A stretch of 64,000 bases of DNA, from positions 2,933,884 through 2,997,883 of the forward strand of contig CM067591.1 of NCBI GenBank assembly GCA_034336665.1, given 5' to 3'. Positions 33,801 through 46,800 of this stretch are shown piece by piece. The notes under the pieces were generated by a model that was given only the letters and a program-made list of their open reading frames with translations, did not search any database and was not told where the DNA came from. The translations under genes and the position numbers were made by a program. The DNA comes from Luscinia megarhynchos. Lineage: Eukaryota; Chordata; Aves; Passeriformes; Turdidae. Position 1 is the stretch's first letter. Each line of letters begins with the position of its first letter.

Positions 33801-36800
33801 GGATCCCTTTGAACCTCCCGGGATCCGTTTGCACCTCCCGGGATCCTTTTGCACCTCCCGGGATCCATTTGAACCTCCCGGGATCCGTTTGAACCTCCCG
33901 GGATCCATTTGAACCTCCCGGGATCCTTTTGCACCTCCCGGGATCCGTTTGAACCTCCCGGGATCCCTTTGAACCTCCGGGATCCTTTTTACACCTCCCG
34001 GGATCCATTTGAACCTCCCGGGATCCTTTTTGCACCTCCCGGGATCCGTTTGAACCTCCCGGGATCCCTTTGAACCTCCCCGGGATCCTTTTTGCACCTC
34101 CCGGGATCCATTTGAACCTCCCGGGATCCCTTTTGCACCTCGGGATCCGTTTGAACCTCCCGGGATCCGTTTGAACCTCCCCGGGATCCTTTTTGCACCT
34201 CCGGGATCCATTTTGAACCTCCTGGGATCCGTTTGAACCTCCGGGATCCATTTGCACCTCCCGGGATCCGTTTGAACCTCCCGGGATCCGTTTGAACCTC
34301 CCGGGATCGTTTGCACCTCCGGGGATCCGCTTTGCACCTCCGGGATCCTTTTGCACCTCCCCGGGATCCGTTTGAACCTCCCCGGGATCCGTTTGAACCT
34401 CCCGGGATCCGTTTGCACCTCCCGGGATCCTTTGCACCTCCGGGATCCTTTTGAACCTCCGGGATCCGTTTGAACCTCCGGGATCCCTTTTGCACCTCCC
34501 CGGGATCCTTGAACCTCCGGGATCCTGCATGAACCCCTCCCGGGATCTTTTTGCACCTCCCGGGATCCGCTTTTGAACTCCCGATCCTTTTGAACCTCCC
34601 TGGGGATCCGTTTTGCACCTCCCGGGATCCCTTTTGAACCTCCCGGGATCCGCTTGCACCTCCCGGGATCCTTTTTGAACCTCCCAGGATCCGTTTGAAC
34701 CTCCCTGGATCCGCCTGCACCTCCCCGGGATCCTTTTGCGACCTCCCAGGATCCTTTTGAACCTCCGGGATCCCTTTTGCACCTCAGGATCTTTTGCCCC
34801 TCGGGATCCGTTTGAACCTCCCGGGATCTTTTTGCACCTCCGGGATCCGTTTTGAACCTCCGGGATCCGTTTTGCACCTCCGGGATCCTTTTTGCACCTC
34901 GATCGCTTTGAACCTCCGGGATCCTGTTTTGCACCTCCCGGGATCCGTTTTGAACCTCAGGATCCGCTTTGAACCTCCCGGGATCCGTTTACCTCCCGGG
35001 ATCTTTTGCACCTCCCAGGATCCTTTTTGAACCCTCCCGGGATCCTTTGTTTGCACCTCCCGGGATCTTTTTGCACCTCCCGGGATCCGTTTTGAACCTC
35101 CGGGATCATTTTTGCACCTCCTCCCAGGATCCGTTTTGAACCCTCCGGGATCCGTTTTGAACCTCCCGGGATCCTTTTTACCTCCAGGATCTTTTGCACC
35201 TCCGGGATCGCTTTTGCACCTCCGGGGATCCTTTTTTGCACCTCCCGGGATCGTTTGAACCTCCCGGGATCCCTTTGAACCTCCGGGATCGTCTTGAACC
35301 TCCGGGATCCAGTTTCGAACCTCCCGGGATCTTTTTGCTCCTCCCGGGATCCTTTTGCACCTCCCGGGATCCGTTTGAACCTCCCGGGATCCGTTTGAAC
35401 CTCCCGGGATCCCTTTGAACCTCCCGGGATCCTTTTGCACCTCCCGGGATCCGTTTGCCCCTCCCGGGATCTCTCTGCACGCTGCTCGGGGGATCTGGAG
35501 CGCTGCTGAGGGTGGGGTGACCCAAAAATGTCCCCCGAGGAGGGAAGGGGGATGGGGAGGGGGGCACAGGGAGCCGCTGGCCGGGGGTGACCCCCCCGCC
35601 CCTCCCAGGCCCGCCCAGCGCACGCAGGACGAGCTGGAGCTGATTTTTGAGGAGCTGCTTCACATCAAAGCCGTGGCTCATCTCTCCAACTCGGTGCGTG
35701 CGGCCGTGTCCCCAAATCCTGCGGGGTCGGGCTGTTGGGGTGTCCTCGGTCCCCAAATTCTCCTGATCCCATCACTTCCTATCCAGGAATCCTCCTCTGG
35801 TCCCCAAATCCTGCGGGGTCGGGGTGTCCCTTTGTCCCCAAATCCTCCTGATCCCATCATTTCCTATCCCCAAATCCTCCTCTGGTCCCCAAATCCTGCG
35901 GGGATTGGGGGTGCGGGGAGTGTCCCTTGGTCCCCAAATCCTCCTGATCCCATCATTTCCTATCCCCAAATCCTCCTCTGGTCCCCAAATCCTGCGGGGT
36001 CGGGGTGTCGGGGTGTCCCCTGTCCCCAAATCCTCCTGATCCCATCATTTCCTATCCAGGAATCCTCTGGTCCCCAAATCCTGCAGGGTCGGGGTGTCCC
36101 CTGTCCCCAAATTCTCCTGATCCCATTATTTCTTGCCCAGGAATCCTCGGGTCCCTCAAATCCCTATGGGATCGAGTTAGTGACCCTTTTGTCCCCAAAT
36201 CCCTCCTGGATCCCATCACTTCCCTCGGGGCTGCTCCCCTCTCTCTCCCCAGATCCTCCTGCCCCCCTTTCCCCCCCACCCAACCATCCTCTCCCGTGGG
36301 TCCCTGTGCATTTCCTCTGTGCCTCGTGTGTCTCTCCTGGCCGGGTGACAGGGCTGGGCAAATCCCCTCCCGGCCGTGGTGACGTGTGGCTGTCGCTGGC
36401 GTAGTAGCACGGGAGCTGGCGGCCGTGCTCATGTTCGAGGGGCACCAGCGCCAGCTGGGCACCCTGTCCGCGGAGTCGGGAGGGCACCTTTCGAACGTGG
36501 ATTTTCCACCGGGACCCTGGGGCCGCACGAATTGTGGGATTTTCCACCCCCGGGGACTCCGGGTCTGTTCAAAAATTGCGATTTTCCCACTCCCGGGACC
36601 TCCGCTGTTCCCAAAATTGTGATTTTCCTTTCGCACCCCTGGGGAGACTCTGGACTGGTCTTCTAGCTTCGGCCGTTCCCAAAATTGTGCTTTCCACCCC
36701 CGGGGACTCCGGGGCCGTTCCCAAAATTGTGGATTTTTTTTCCCCCCGGGGACTCCGGGGCACCTTCCCAAAATTGTGGATTTTCCACCCCCGGGGACTC

Positions 36801-39800
36801 CGGGGCCGTTCCCAAAATTGTGGATTTTCCACCCCCGGGACTCCGAGGTCGCTCAAATGGCGGAGTTTCCAACCCGGGGACGCCGCCGCTCCCAAAATTG
36901 TGGATTTTCCACTCGACTCCGGGCTGCCCCTGTGCCGCCAGTTCCGCAAATCGCGGATTTTCCACTGACTCCGGGGCCGCTCCCAAAATTGTGGGATTTT
37001 TTTCTTTCCTCGGGCACTCCGGGCACCCTTCCCGAACGTGGATTTTCTCCACCCCGACTCCGGCCGCTCCCAAAATTGTGGATTTTCCACCCCTGGGGAC
37101 GCCGGGGCCGTTCCCAAAATTGTGGATTTTCCACCCCCGCTCGACTGGGACCGCTCCCGAAATTCTAGGATTTTCCACCGACGCCAAGGGCTGTTCCCAA
37201 AATTGTGGATTTTCGACCCCCGGGGACTCCGGGTCTGTTCCCAAAATTGTGGAGTTTCGCACCCCGGGGACTCACCCGGGGCCGCTCTCTAAAATTGTGG
37301 ATTTTCCACCCCTGGGGACTCCGGGGCTGTTCCCAGCCGGGGCCGTTCCCAAAATTGTGGATTTTCCACCCCTGGGGACTCCGGGGCTGTTCCCAGCCGG
37401 GGCTGTTCCCAAAATTGTGGATTTTCCACCCCTGGGGACTCCGGGGCCGTTCCCAAAATTGTGGATTTTCCACCCCCGGGGACTCCGGGGCTGTTCCCAA
37501 ATTGTGGATTTTCCCCCCGTTTTTCCCGGGCGCTGTCGCAGTGTTCAGCCAAGGTGACAAAGGCACCTCGTGGTACATCATCTGGAAGGGCTCGGTCAAC
37601 GTGGTCACCCACGGCAAGGTGGGTGTGTCCCCCTGGGGGGCAGAGGGGACACCCAACGTCACCCCAGTGTCACCCCAGTGTCACCATCCCTCCCCCACCG
37701 TGCTGTCCCCAAGGCTTGGTGGCCACCCTGAGCTCCAGGGATGTTCTGGGGACACCCCAATGTCACCATCCCTGAGCCCCCGTGTGTCCCCAAGGCTTGG
37801 TGCTCTCCGGGGACACTTTGGGGACACCCCAGTGTCACCCCAGTGCCACCACCCCTCACCCCCCTGTGTACCCAGGGCTTGGTGGCCACCCCAATGTTAC
37901 TCCATTGTCATCCCAGTGCCACCACCCCTCACCCCCGTGATGTCCCCAGGGCTTGGTGGCCACCCTGAACTCTGGGGATGTTCTGGGGACACCCCAGTGC
38001 CACCACCCCTCACCCCCGTGTGTCCCCAGGGCTTGGTGACCACCCCAATGTTACTCCATTGTCATCCCAGTGCCACCACCCCTCACTCTCTGTGTGTCCC
38101 CAAGGCTTGGTGGCCACCCTGAGCTCTGGGGACACCCCAGTGTCACCATCCCTCACCACCTGTGTGTCCCCAGGGTTTGGTGGCCACCCCAATGTCACCC
38201 CAGTGCCACCACCCCTCACCCCTGTGTGTCCCCAGGGCTTGGTGGCCACCCTGGGGACACTTTGGGAACACTTTAAGGACACCCCAGTGTCACCATCCCT
38301 CACTCCCCTGTGTCCCCAGGGCTTGGTGGCTACCCCAGTGTCACCCCAATGTCACCCCAGTGCCACCACCCCTCACCCCCTGTGTCCCCAGGGCTTGGTG
38401 GCCACCCCAGTGTCACCCCAGTGCCACCCCAGTGCCACCACCCCTCACCCCCGTGTGTCCCCAGGGCTTGGTGGCCACCCCAGTGTCACCCCAGTGCCAC
38501 CACCCCTCACCCCCGTGTGTCCCCAGGGCTTGGTGGCCACCCCAGTGTCACTAATGTCACCCCCAGTGCCACCACTCAGTCAGTCCCCAGGAGCTTTGGT
38601 GGCCACCCTGCAATGAACGATTTTTGGGCAGCTGGCCTCTGGTCAATGACGCCATGGGAGGCGCCACCATCCTCCCAAGTGGAGGACACTATGTCACTTC
38701 CAGCTGGGACAAGCACGACTTCAACCGCATCCTCAAGGTGGGGGCTGCGCTCGGGGCGGGGTTTGGGGAATTTCGGGAATTCCAGCCGGGCTGACTCGGG
38801 AGCCCTGCAGGATTTGGGGGAATTTCTGGACTCCGCAGCCCGGCTGACTCGGGAGCGCCCCGCAGGGGACGCCTCGAATTCCAGCCGGGCTGATCTGGAG
38901 CGCCCCCGCAGGACGTGGGGGGAATTTCGGGAATTCCAGCCCGGGGCTGACCGGGAGCGCCCCCCGCAGGACGTGGGGGGAATTTCGGGAATTCCAGCCG
39001 GGCTGACCCGGGAGCGCCCCCCGCAGGACGTGGGGGGAATTTCGGGAATTCCAGCCGGGCTGACCCGGGAGCCTGCAGGATTTGGGGGAATTTCGGGAAT
39101 CCCCAGCCGGGCTGACTTCGGGAGCTCGCAGGACGTGAATTTCGGGAATTCCAGCCGGGCTGACTCCAGGAGCCCCCGCAGGACGGGGGAATTTCGGAAC
39201 TCCCAGCCGGGCTGACCCGGGAGCTCTGCAGGACGTGAAATTTCGGGAATTCCAGCCGGGCTGACCCGGGAGCGCCCCCCGCAGGACGTGGGGGGAATTT
39301 CGGGAATTCCAGCCCGGGCTGACCTGGAGCTCTCGCAGGACGTGGGGAATTTCGGGAATTCCAGCCGGGCTGACTGGGAGCCCCTGCAGGATCGAATTTC
39401 TGGGATTGCAGCCTGGGCTGACCTGGAGCTCGCAGGACGTGGGGGGAATTTCGGGAATTCCAGCCGGGCTGACTCCGGGAGCGCTCTCAAGAGGATCGGG
39501 GGAATTTCGGGAATTCCCAGCCCGGCCGACCAGGAGCCCGCAGGACGTGGGGGGAATTTCTGGGATTGTGGGTCGGGCTGATCGAGGAGCTCCCCGCAGG
39601 ACGGGGGGAATTTCCTGGGAATTCCAGCCGGGCTGACCCGGAGCCCCCAGGATTTGGGGGATCTCGGAATTCCAGCCCGGCCTGACCTCGGGGAGCCGCA
39701 GGACGAATTTCTGGGATTGTGGCCCGGGCTGACCTGGGAGCGCTCGCAGGACGTGGGGGAATTCGGGATTGTGGCCGGGCTGACCCGAGCGCCTCGCAGG

Positions 39801-40807
39801 ACGTGGGGGGAATTTCGGGGATTGTGGGCCGGGCTGACCCGGGAGCGCCCCCCGCAGGACGTGGGGGGAATTTCGGGATTGTGGGCCGGGCTGACCCGGG
39901 AGCGCCCCCCGCAGGACGTGGAGGCCAACACGGTGCGGCTGAAGGAGCACGGCAAGGTGGTGCTGGTGCTGCAGAGGGACCTGCAGGGCGGCGGCCAGGC
40001 GGCCTCGGCACGGAGCAGCAGGTGACACCCCTGTCCCCTCATGGCAGGTGGCATCCCTGTCCCCTCAGCAGCAGGTGGCGCCTCTCTCCCTGTCCCCTTA
40101 CGGCAGGTGACACCTGTCCCTGTGCCCCTTGTGGCAGGTGACACCCCTGTGCCTGTCCCCTTATGGCAGGTGACATTCCTGTGCCCCTTATGGCAGGTGA
40201 CACTCCTGCCCCTGTCCCCTGAGCAGCAGGTGACACTCCTGTGCCTGTCCCTTTATGGCAGGTGGCACTTCTGTCCCCCTTATGGCAGATGACACCTCTG
40301 TCTCTGTCCCACTCACAGCAGGTGGCACTCCTGTCCCTGTCTGCCTTGTGGCAGGTGACATCCCTGTGCCTGTCCCCTTGTGGCAGGTGACATCCCTGTG
40401 CCTGTCCCCTTATGGCAGGTGACACCTCTGTCCCTGTGCCCCTTGTGGCAGGTGACACCCCTGTGCCTGTTTCCTCATGGCAGGTGACATCCCTGTCCCC
40501 TGAGCAGCAGGTGACACCTCTCTCCCTGTCCCCTCATGGCAGGTGAAACCACTGTCCCTGTGCCCCTTGTGGCAGGTGACACTCCCGTCCCTGTCCCACT
40601 CACAGCAGGTGACACCTCTGTCCCTGTCCCACTCATAGCAGGTGACACTCCTGTCCCTGTCTGCCTTGTGGCAGGTGACATCCCTGTCCCTGTCCCTGTC
40701 CGTGTCCCTGTCCCTGTCCCTGTCCCCTTATGGCAAGTGACACCTCTGTCCCTGTCCCCTAATGGCAGGTGACACCACTATCCCCATCCCCTTGTGACAG
40801 GTGACAC

Positions 40808-40852
<45 letters not shown>

Positions 40853-43800
40853 CCTCCCACCCCCGCTGCTCCCCTGCCCTTTCCAGCCTCCCTTGGGGGA
40901 GTTTTTGGGGCGGAACAAAGGGACAGGAGCGGTGTCACCAGCCCGTGGCCCCGCCCTTGTCACCCCGCGTGTCCCCAGCAGGTACCTGGTGATGGCCGGG
41001 ACCCCCGAGAAGATCCTGGAGCACCTGCTGGAGTTCATGCGGCTCGATGCCACCCTCTACGACCCCGTGGGTGCGTGCGAGTGTCCCCGGCACGGGGACA
41101 GTGCCAAAGCCACCCGGGGATGGTGTCCAACCCCAAATCCTGCTCGTCCCGCCCCGGAATCGCTCGAAATCCCCCAGACGCGGCAGCTCCGGAGGGGGCG
41201 GCGCCTCTCGGTGTCGCTGCGCCTTCGGAGAGGAGAAACGCGAGCCGGGAGATGTCCCCAGAGGGTCACAAACCCGGCCGGTGTCGTGGGGACAGCCCCT
41301 GCCACCCCCTTCCCACCCCCGGCACCCACCCAGCCCCTCCCGAGCGGTTCAGGGACAAAATCTGTCCCCGCCCCGGGCTGGGGATGGCCCAGGCTGCGGT
41401 CCCCGTGTCCCCAAGGTGATGGGGACAGCAGTGACAGTGTGGGACAGCAGTGACAGTGTGGGACAGCAGTGATGATTTGGGACAGCAGTGACAGTGTGGG
41501 ACAGCAGTGACAGGGACAGCAGTGATGATTTGGGACAGCAGTGACAGAGGGACAGCAGAGACTGAGGGGACAGCAGTGACAGAAGGGACAGCAGTGACAG
41601 AGGGACAGCAGTGATGATTTGGGACAGCAGTGACAGTGTGGGACAGCAGTGACAGAAGGGACAGCAGGGACTGAGGGGACAGCAGTGATGATTTGGGACA
41701 GCAGTACAGAAGGGACAGCAGTGACTGAGGGGACAGCAGTGACAGAGGGACAGCAGTGACAATTTGGGACAGCAGTGACAATTTGGGACAGCAGTGACAG
41801 GGACAGCAGTGATGATTTGGGACAGCAGTGACAATTTGGGACAGCAGTGACAGAGGGGACAGCAGTGATGATTTGGGACAGCAGTGACAGAGGGACAGCA
41901 GTGACAGTGTGGGACAGCAGTGACAGGGACAGCAGTGATGGTTTGGGACAGCAGTGACAGAGGGACAGCAGTGACAGTTTGGGACAGCAGTGACAGAGGG
42001 ACAGCAGTGACAGGGACAGCAGTGACAGAAGGGACAGCAGTGACAGAGGGACAGCAGTGACAGAGGGACAGCAGTGACACTCGCTGCTCGCCGCAGACAC
42101 GCTGCTGGGCGATTTCCTGCTCACCTACACCGTGTTCATGCCGACCTCGCAGCTCTGCCGGGCCCTGCTGCACCAGTATCCTTCTGCTGCGGGAACTGGG
42201 GACACTGGGGGACACTGGGATGCGCCACCCGCTGGGGACACGCTCAGCCCGCTGCGGGGGGGAGCCCCAGATCCCCTTTCTGGGCTCTTGGGGTGGCATC
42301 CCGGGGTGTCGTGTCCCTGTGCGCGTGTCGCCGCTGTCCTTGACGGGTCCCAGTTTCCGCGCGGAGCCGCTGGAGGGCTCGCAGCAGGACAAGGCCGCCT
42401 ACTCCCTGCGCAAGCGGCGGAAAATCCTGCGCCTCGTCAGCCAGTGGGTGCTGCTCTACGGGCGGCTGCTGCAGGGCGACCGCAGCACCACGGCCCTGCT
42501 GCAGGTACGGGGAGGGGACAGCGCGGGGACAGCGCGGGGACAGCCCCGAGCTCAGCCCCGCGCCCGCTGTCCCCCCAGAACCTGGCGGACCTGGCGAGCC
42601 GGGACCCCCAGCTGGGCGGGCTGGGCCAGGAGCAGGGCCAGGAGCGGCGGCGACCCCGAGCGTGAGTCCCCCCGGTGTCCCCCGGTGTCCCCCGATGTCA
42701 CCGCGGGTGCCCGGGTCCCTCCCTGGGGACACGCAGGGGCTGCGCTTCCCTGGGGAGGAACTTTCGGTGTCGCCTTGTCCCCGGGGCGGGGATCCCGGCT
42801 GTGGGGAGGGTGTCACACACAGCGGGGCTCGGGGGTGGCCGGAATCCCCAGGGGCGACCAGAATGCCGGGGGTGGCCGGTCCCGGGGGTGACTGGCGGTG
42901 ACCCGAATCCCGGGGGTGACCCGAACCCCGGGAGTGATCCCCGAACCCGGGAGTGACCCGAACCCCGGGTGTGATCCCCGAATCCCGGGTGTGATCCCCG
43001 AACCCCGGGGGTGACCCGAACCCCGGGAGTGATCCCCGAATCCCAGGGGTGACCCCCGAATCCCAGGGGGTGACCTGAACCCCAGGAGTGACCCGAACCC
43101 CGGGTGTGATCCCCGAATCCCAGGGGTGACCCGAATCCCAGGTGTAATCCCCGAATCCCGGGGGTGATCCCCGAACTCCGGGGGTGATCCCCGAATCCCA
43201 GGGATGATCCGAACCCCGGGGGTGACCCGAACCCCGGGGGTGATCCCCGAACCCCGGGGGTGACCCGAACCCCGGGGATGACCCGAATCCCAGGGGTGAC
43301 CCGAATCCCAGAGGTGACCCGAACCCCGGGGGTGATCCCCGAACCCCGGGGGTGACCCGAACCCCGGGGGTGACCCGAACCCCGGAGGTGACCCGAACCC
43401 CGGGGGTGGCTCCATCCCCCCCTTCCCCTCCCTCAGGCTGGAGAACGGTGACGGCAGCGTGTCCCCCCAACCCAAGGTAGGGACCCCCCGAGGGTTGGAG
43501 GGTCTGGGTCCCCTCTGCCCTTTGAGGACACCTCCGGGGGGGGCGCTGGCTGAGCCTCCCCTCTGCCCCCCCTTTCCCAGGCCCGCAGTTCGGGAATTTG
43601 GCTCGGGAGCCCCGAGGAGCCGATCCTGGACAGCACCAGCGCCCTGAGAGCGCAGGACAAAGGTACTGCCCCGCTCGGGGGGCTGTGCCCCGCGGCCTGG
43701 GGACACCGAGGTCACTTTTGTCCCCTCGCAGTGCCCTACGAGATCTTCAGGGCTGACCACTCGTGCCTGGTGCCGGTGCTGCCCGTGAACGCCTCGGTCC

Positions 43801-46800
43801 GGGACGTGCTGCGGGCTCTGGCGCCGCGGCTGGGCCGGGACCGGGAGCACGTGCTGGTCAAGGTGAACTCGGCCGGAGGTGAGGCGGCTCCTCCGGGGTG
43901 GCTTTGTCCCCTCGGCCAGCCGGGGTTTGTCCCCTCAACCAGCCGGGGTTTGTCCCCTGGGCCAGCCGGGATTTGTCCCCTACCACAGCCGGGGTTTGTC
44001 CCTTGGGCCAGCCGGGGTTTGTCCCCTCAGCCAGCCGGGGTTTGTCCCTTGGGCCAGCCGGGGTTTGTCCCCTCGGCCAGCCGGGGTTTGTCCCCTGGGC
44101 CAGCCGGGGTTTGTCCCCTCCCACAGCCGGGGTTTGTCCCCTGGGCCAGCCGGGGTTTGTCCTGTCCCACAGCCGGGGTTTGTCCCTGGGCCAGCCGGGT
44201 TTGTCCCCGTCCCACAGCCGGGGTTTGTCCCCTGGGCCAGCCGGGGGTTTTGTCCCCTGCGCCAGCCGGGGTTTGTCCCCGTCCCCACAGCCGGGGTTTG
44301 TCCCTGGGCCAGCCGGGGTTTGTCCCCTCGGCCAGCCGGGGTTTGTCCCCTCCCACAGCCGGGGTTTGTCCCGTCCCACAGCCGGGGTTTGTCCCCTCCC
44401 ACAGCCGGGGTTTGTCCCCTCCCCACAGCCGGGGTTTGTCCCCTCCGCCAGCCGGGGTTTGTCCCCTCAGCCAGCCGGGGTTTGTCCCCTCCCACAGCCG
44501 GGGTTTGTCCCGTTCCACAGCCGGGGTTTGTCCCCTCCCACAGCCGGGGTTTGTCCCCTGGGCCAGCCGGGGTTTGTCCCCTCCTCCCCATCCCGCCCTT
44601 CCCTCCCCGCAGACAGAGCGGTGCTGCCGCAGGACGCCGTGGGGGTGTTCACGGCGCTGGGCCTCAACGAGAGGCTCTTCGTGGTCAGCGCGGACGAGTT
44701 GGGCAACCTGGTGAGTGCGGGGTGGGGGTCCGGGGTGGGCAGACCCCCTCCCCAGAAAGGGTTGGGGGCTGCGGTGCCTCGGTTTGGGGGGGTCCAAGCC
44801 TGGACTCAGGGGGTTTGCTGAGGGCGGGAGGGGTCAGGGGTCTCCTCCCGTGCCCAGACCCCCCACCCGGAGCAGCTGGGCCCCCCCGCGGGCTCCTCGG
44901 ACACGCTGGACCTGATCAGCTCCAAGGACCTGGCCAGCCACCTGACGGACTACGACTGGAGCCTCTTCAAGAGCGTCCACCAGGTCTGGAGGGCACGGGG
45001 GGCTCTGGGGGGGTCGGGACACCCATCGGGATCGGGGCATTCCTCAGGGTCAGGACATCCCTCAGGGTCGGGACACGACTCAGGATCGGGACACCCCTCA
45101 GGATTGGGGCATTCCTCAGGGATTGGGACACCCCTCAGGATCGGGACATTCCTCGGGATTGGGACACCCCTCGAGATCGGGACGCCCCTCAGGGTCAAGA
45201 CACCCCTCAGGGTCAGGACACCCCTCAGGGTCAGGACAGCCCTCAGGGTCGGGACACCCCTCAGGGATTGGGGCATTCCTCAGGGTCGGGACGCCCCTCA
45301 GGGGTCGAGACACCCCTCAGGGTCAGGACACCCCTCAGGGATTGGGGCATTCCTCAGGGATTGGGACAGGACTCAGGGGTCGGGACACCCCTCAGGGATT
45401 GGGACACCCCTCGGAGTCAGGACACCGCTCAGGGTCAGGATGCCCCTCAGGGATTGGGGTGCCCCTCAGGATCGGGACACGACTCAGGGTCAGGACACCC
45501 CTCAGGGATCGGGACACCCCTCAGGGATTGGGACACCCCTCGAGATCGGGACACCCCTCAGGGTCGGGGCACCCCTCAGGGATCGGGACACCCCTCAGGA
45601 TCGGGACACCCCTCAGGGTGGGACGCTCCACCGGGGTCAGGACACCCCTCAGGGTCAGGACACCCCTCAGGATCAGGACACCCCTCAGGGGTCGGGGACA
45701 CCCCTCAGGGTCGGGACACCCCTCAGGATCAGGACACCCCTCAGGGGTCGGTGCCCCTCAGGATCGGGACATTCCTCAGGATCGGGACACCCCTCAGGGA
45801 TCGGGACACCCCTCAGGGTCGGGACCCCCCTCACCCGCCGCCTCTCGCAGGTGGAAATGATTCACTACATCGTGGGCCCGCAGAAGTTCCACGAGGTGGC
45901 CACGGCCAACCTGGCGCGGGTGCTGCGGCGCTTCAACGAGCTGCAGTTCTGGGTGGCCACCGAGCTGTGCCTGTGCGCCGAGCTCGGCCGGCGAGCGCAG
46001 CTCCTGCGCAAGTTCATCAAGCTGGCGGCGCAGTGAGTGCCCCTCCCTGTCCCTGTCGCTGTCACCGTCCCCTCCTGGCCCTGTCGCCGTCCCTGACCCG
46101 GCCCCGTCGCCGCCTGCAGCCTCAAGGAGCAGAAGAACCTGAACTCCTTCTTCGCGGTGATGTTCGGTGTGAGCAACACGGCCGTGACGCGGCTGGCCAA
46201 GACCTGGGAGGTGACAGGAGGGGCACGGGGGGGTGGGACAGCCGGGGGTCCCTGGGGTGGCACAGGCGGGTCCCAGCCCCGCCTTCCTGTCCCTGTGCAG
46301 AGGTTGCCCCACAAGATCCGGAAGCTGCACTCGGCCCTGGAGAGGATGCTGGTGAGCGCAGCCCTGCCCCGGGTCCCCCTTCCTGTCCCTGTGTCCCCTT
46401 TCCCTTTCACTTTCCCCTGTGTCCCCTCTTCCTGTCGTGTCCCCTTTTCCTCCCTGTGCCCCTGTGTCCCCTTCTTCCTTCCTGCCCCTGTGTCCCCTCC
46501 CTGTCCGTTCCCGTGTCCCCTTTCCTTTCCACGCCATGTCCCCCTTCCCCTGTGTCCCCTTTTCCTGTCCCGTGTCCCCCTTCCTGCCCCTGTGTCCCCC
46601 TCCCACCCCGTGTCCCCTTTCCCACGCCATGTCCCCTTTCCTTCACTTCCCCGTGTCCCCTTTCCCTGTCCCGTGTCCCTCTTTTTCCTGCCCCGTGTCC
46701 CCTTTCCCCTGTCCCGTGTCCCCTTTTCCTGTCCCATGTCCCCTTTCCCTGTCCCGTGTCCCCTTTTCCTGTCCCGTGTTTCCCTTTCCCGTCCCGTGTC

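Noticed and set aside
33357..34934. 525-codon minus-strand frame rich in SREVQ/PGGSN
   Set aside because: Translation of the 23-bp RAPGEF3 intron 5 array.
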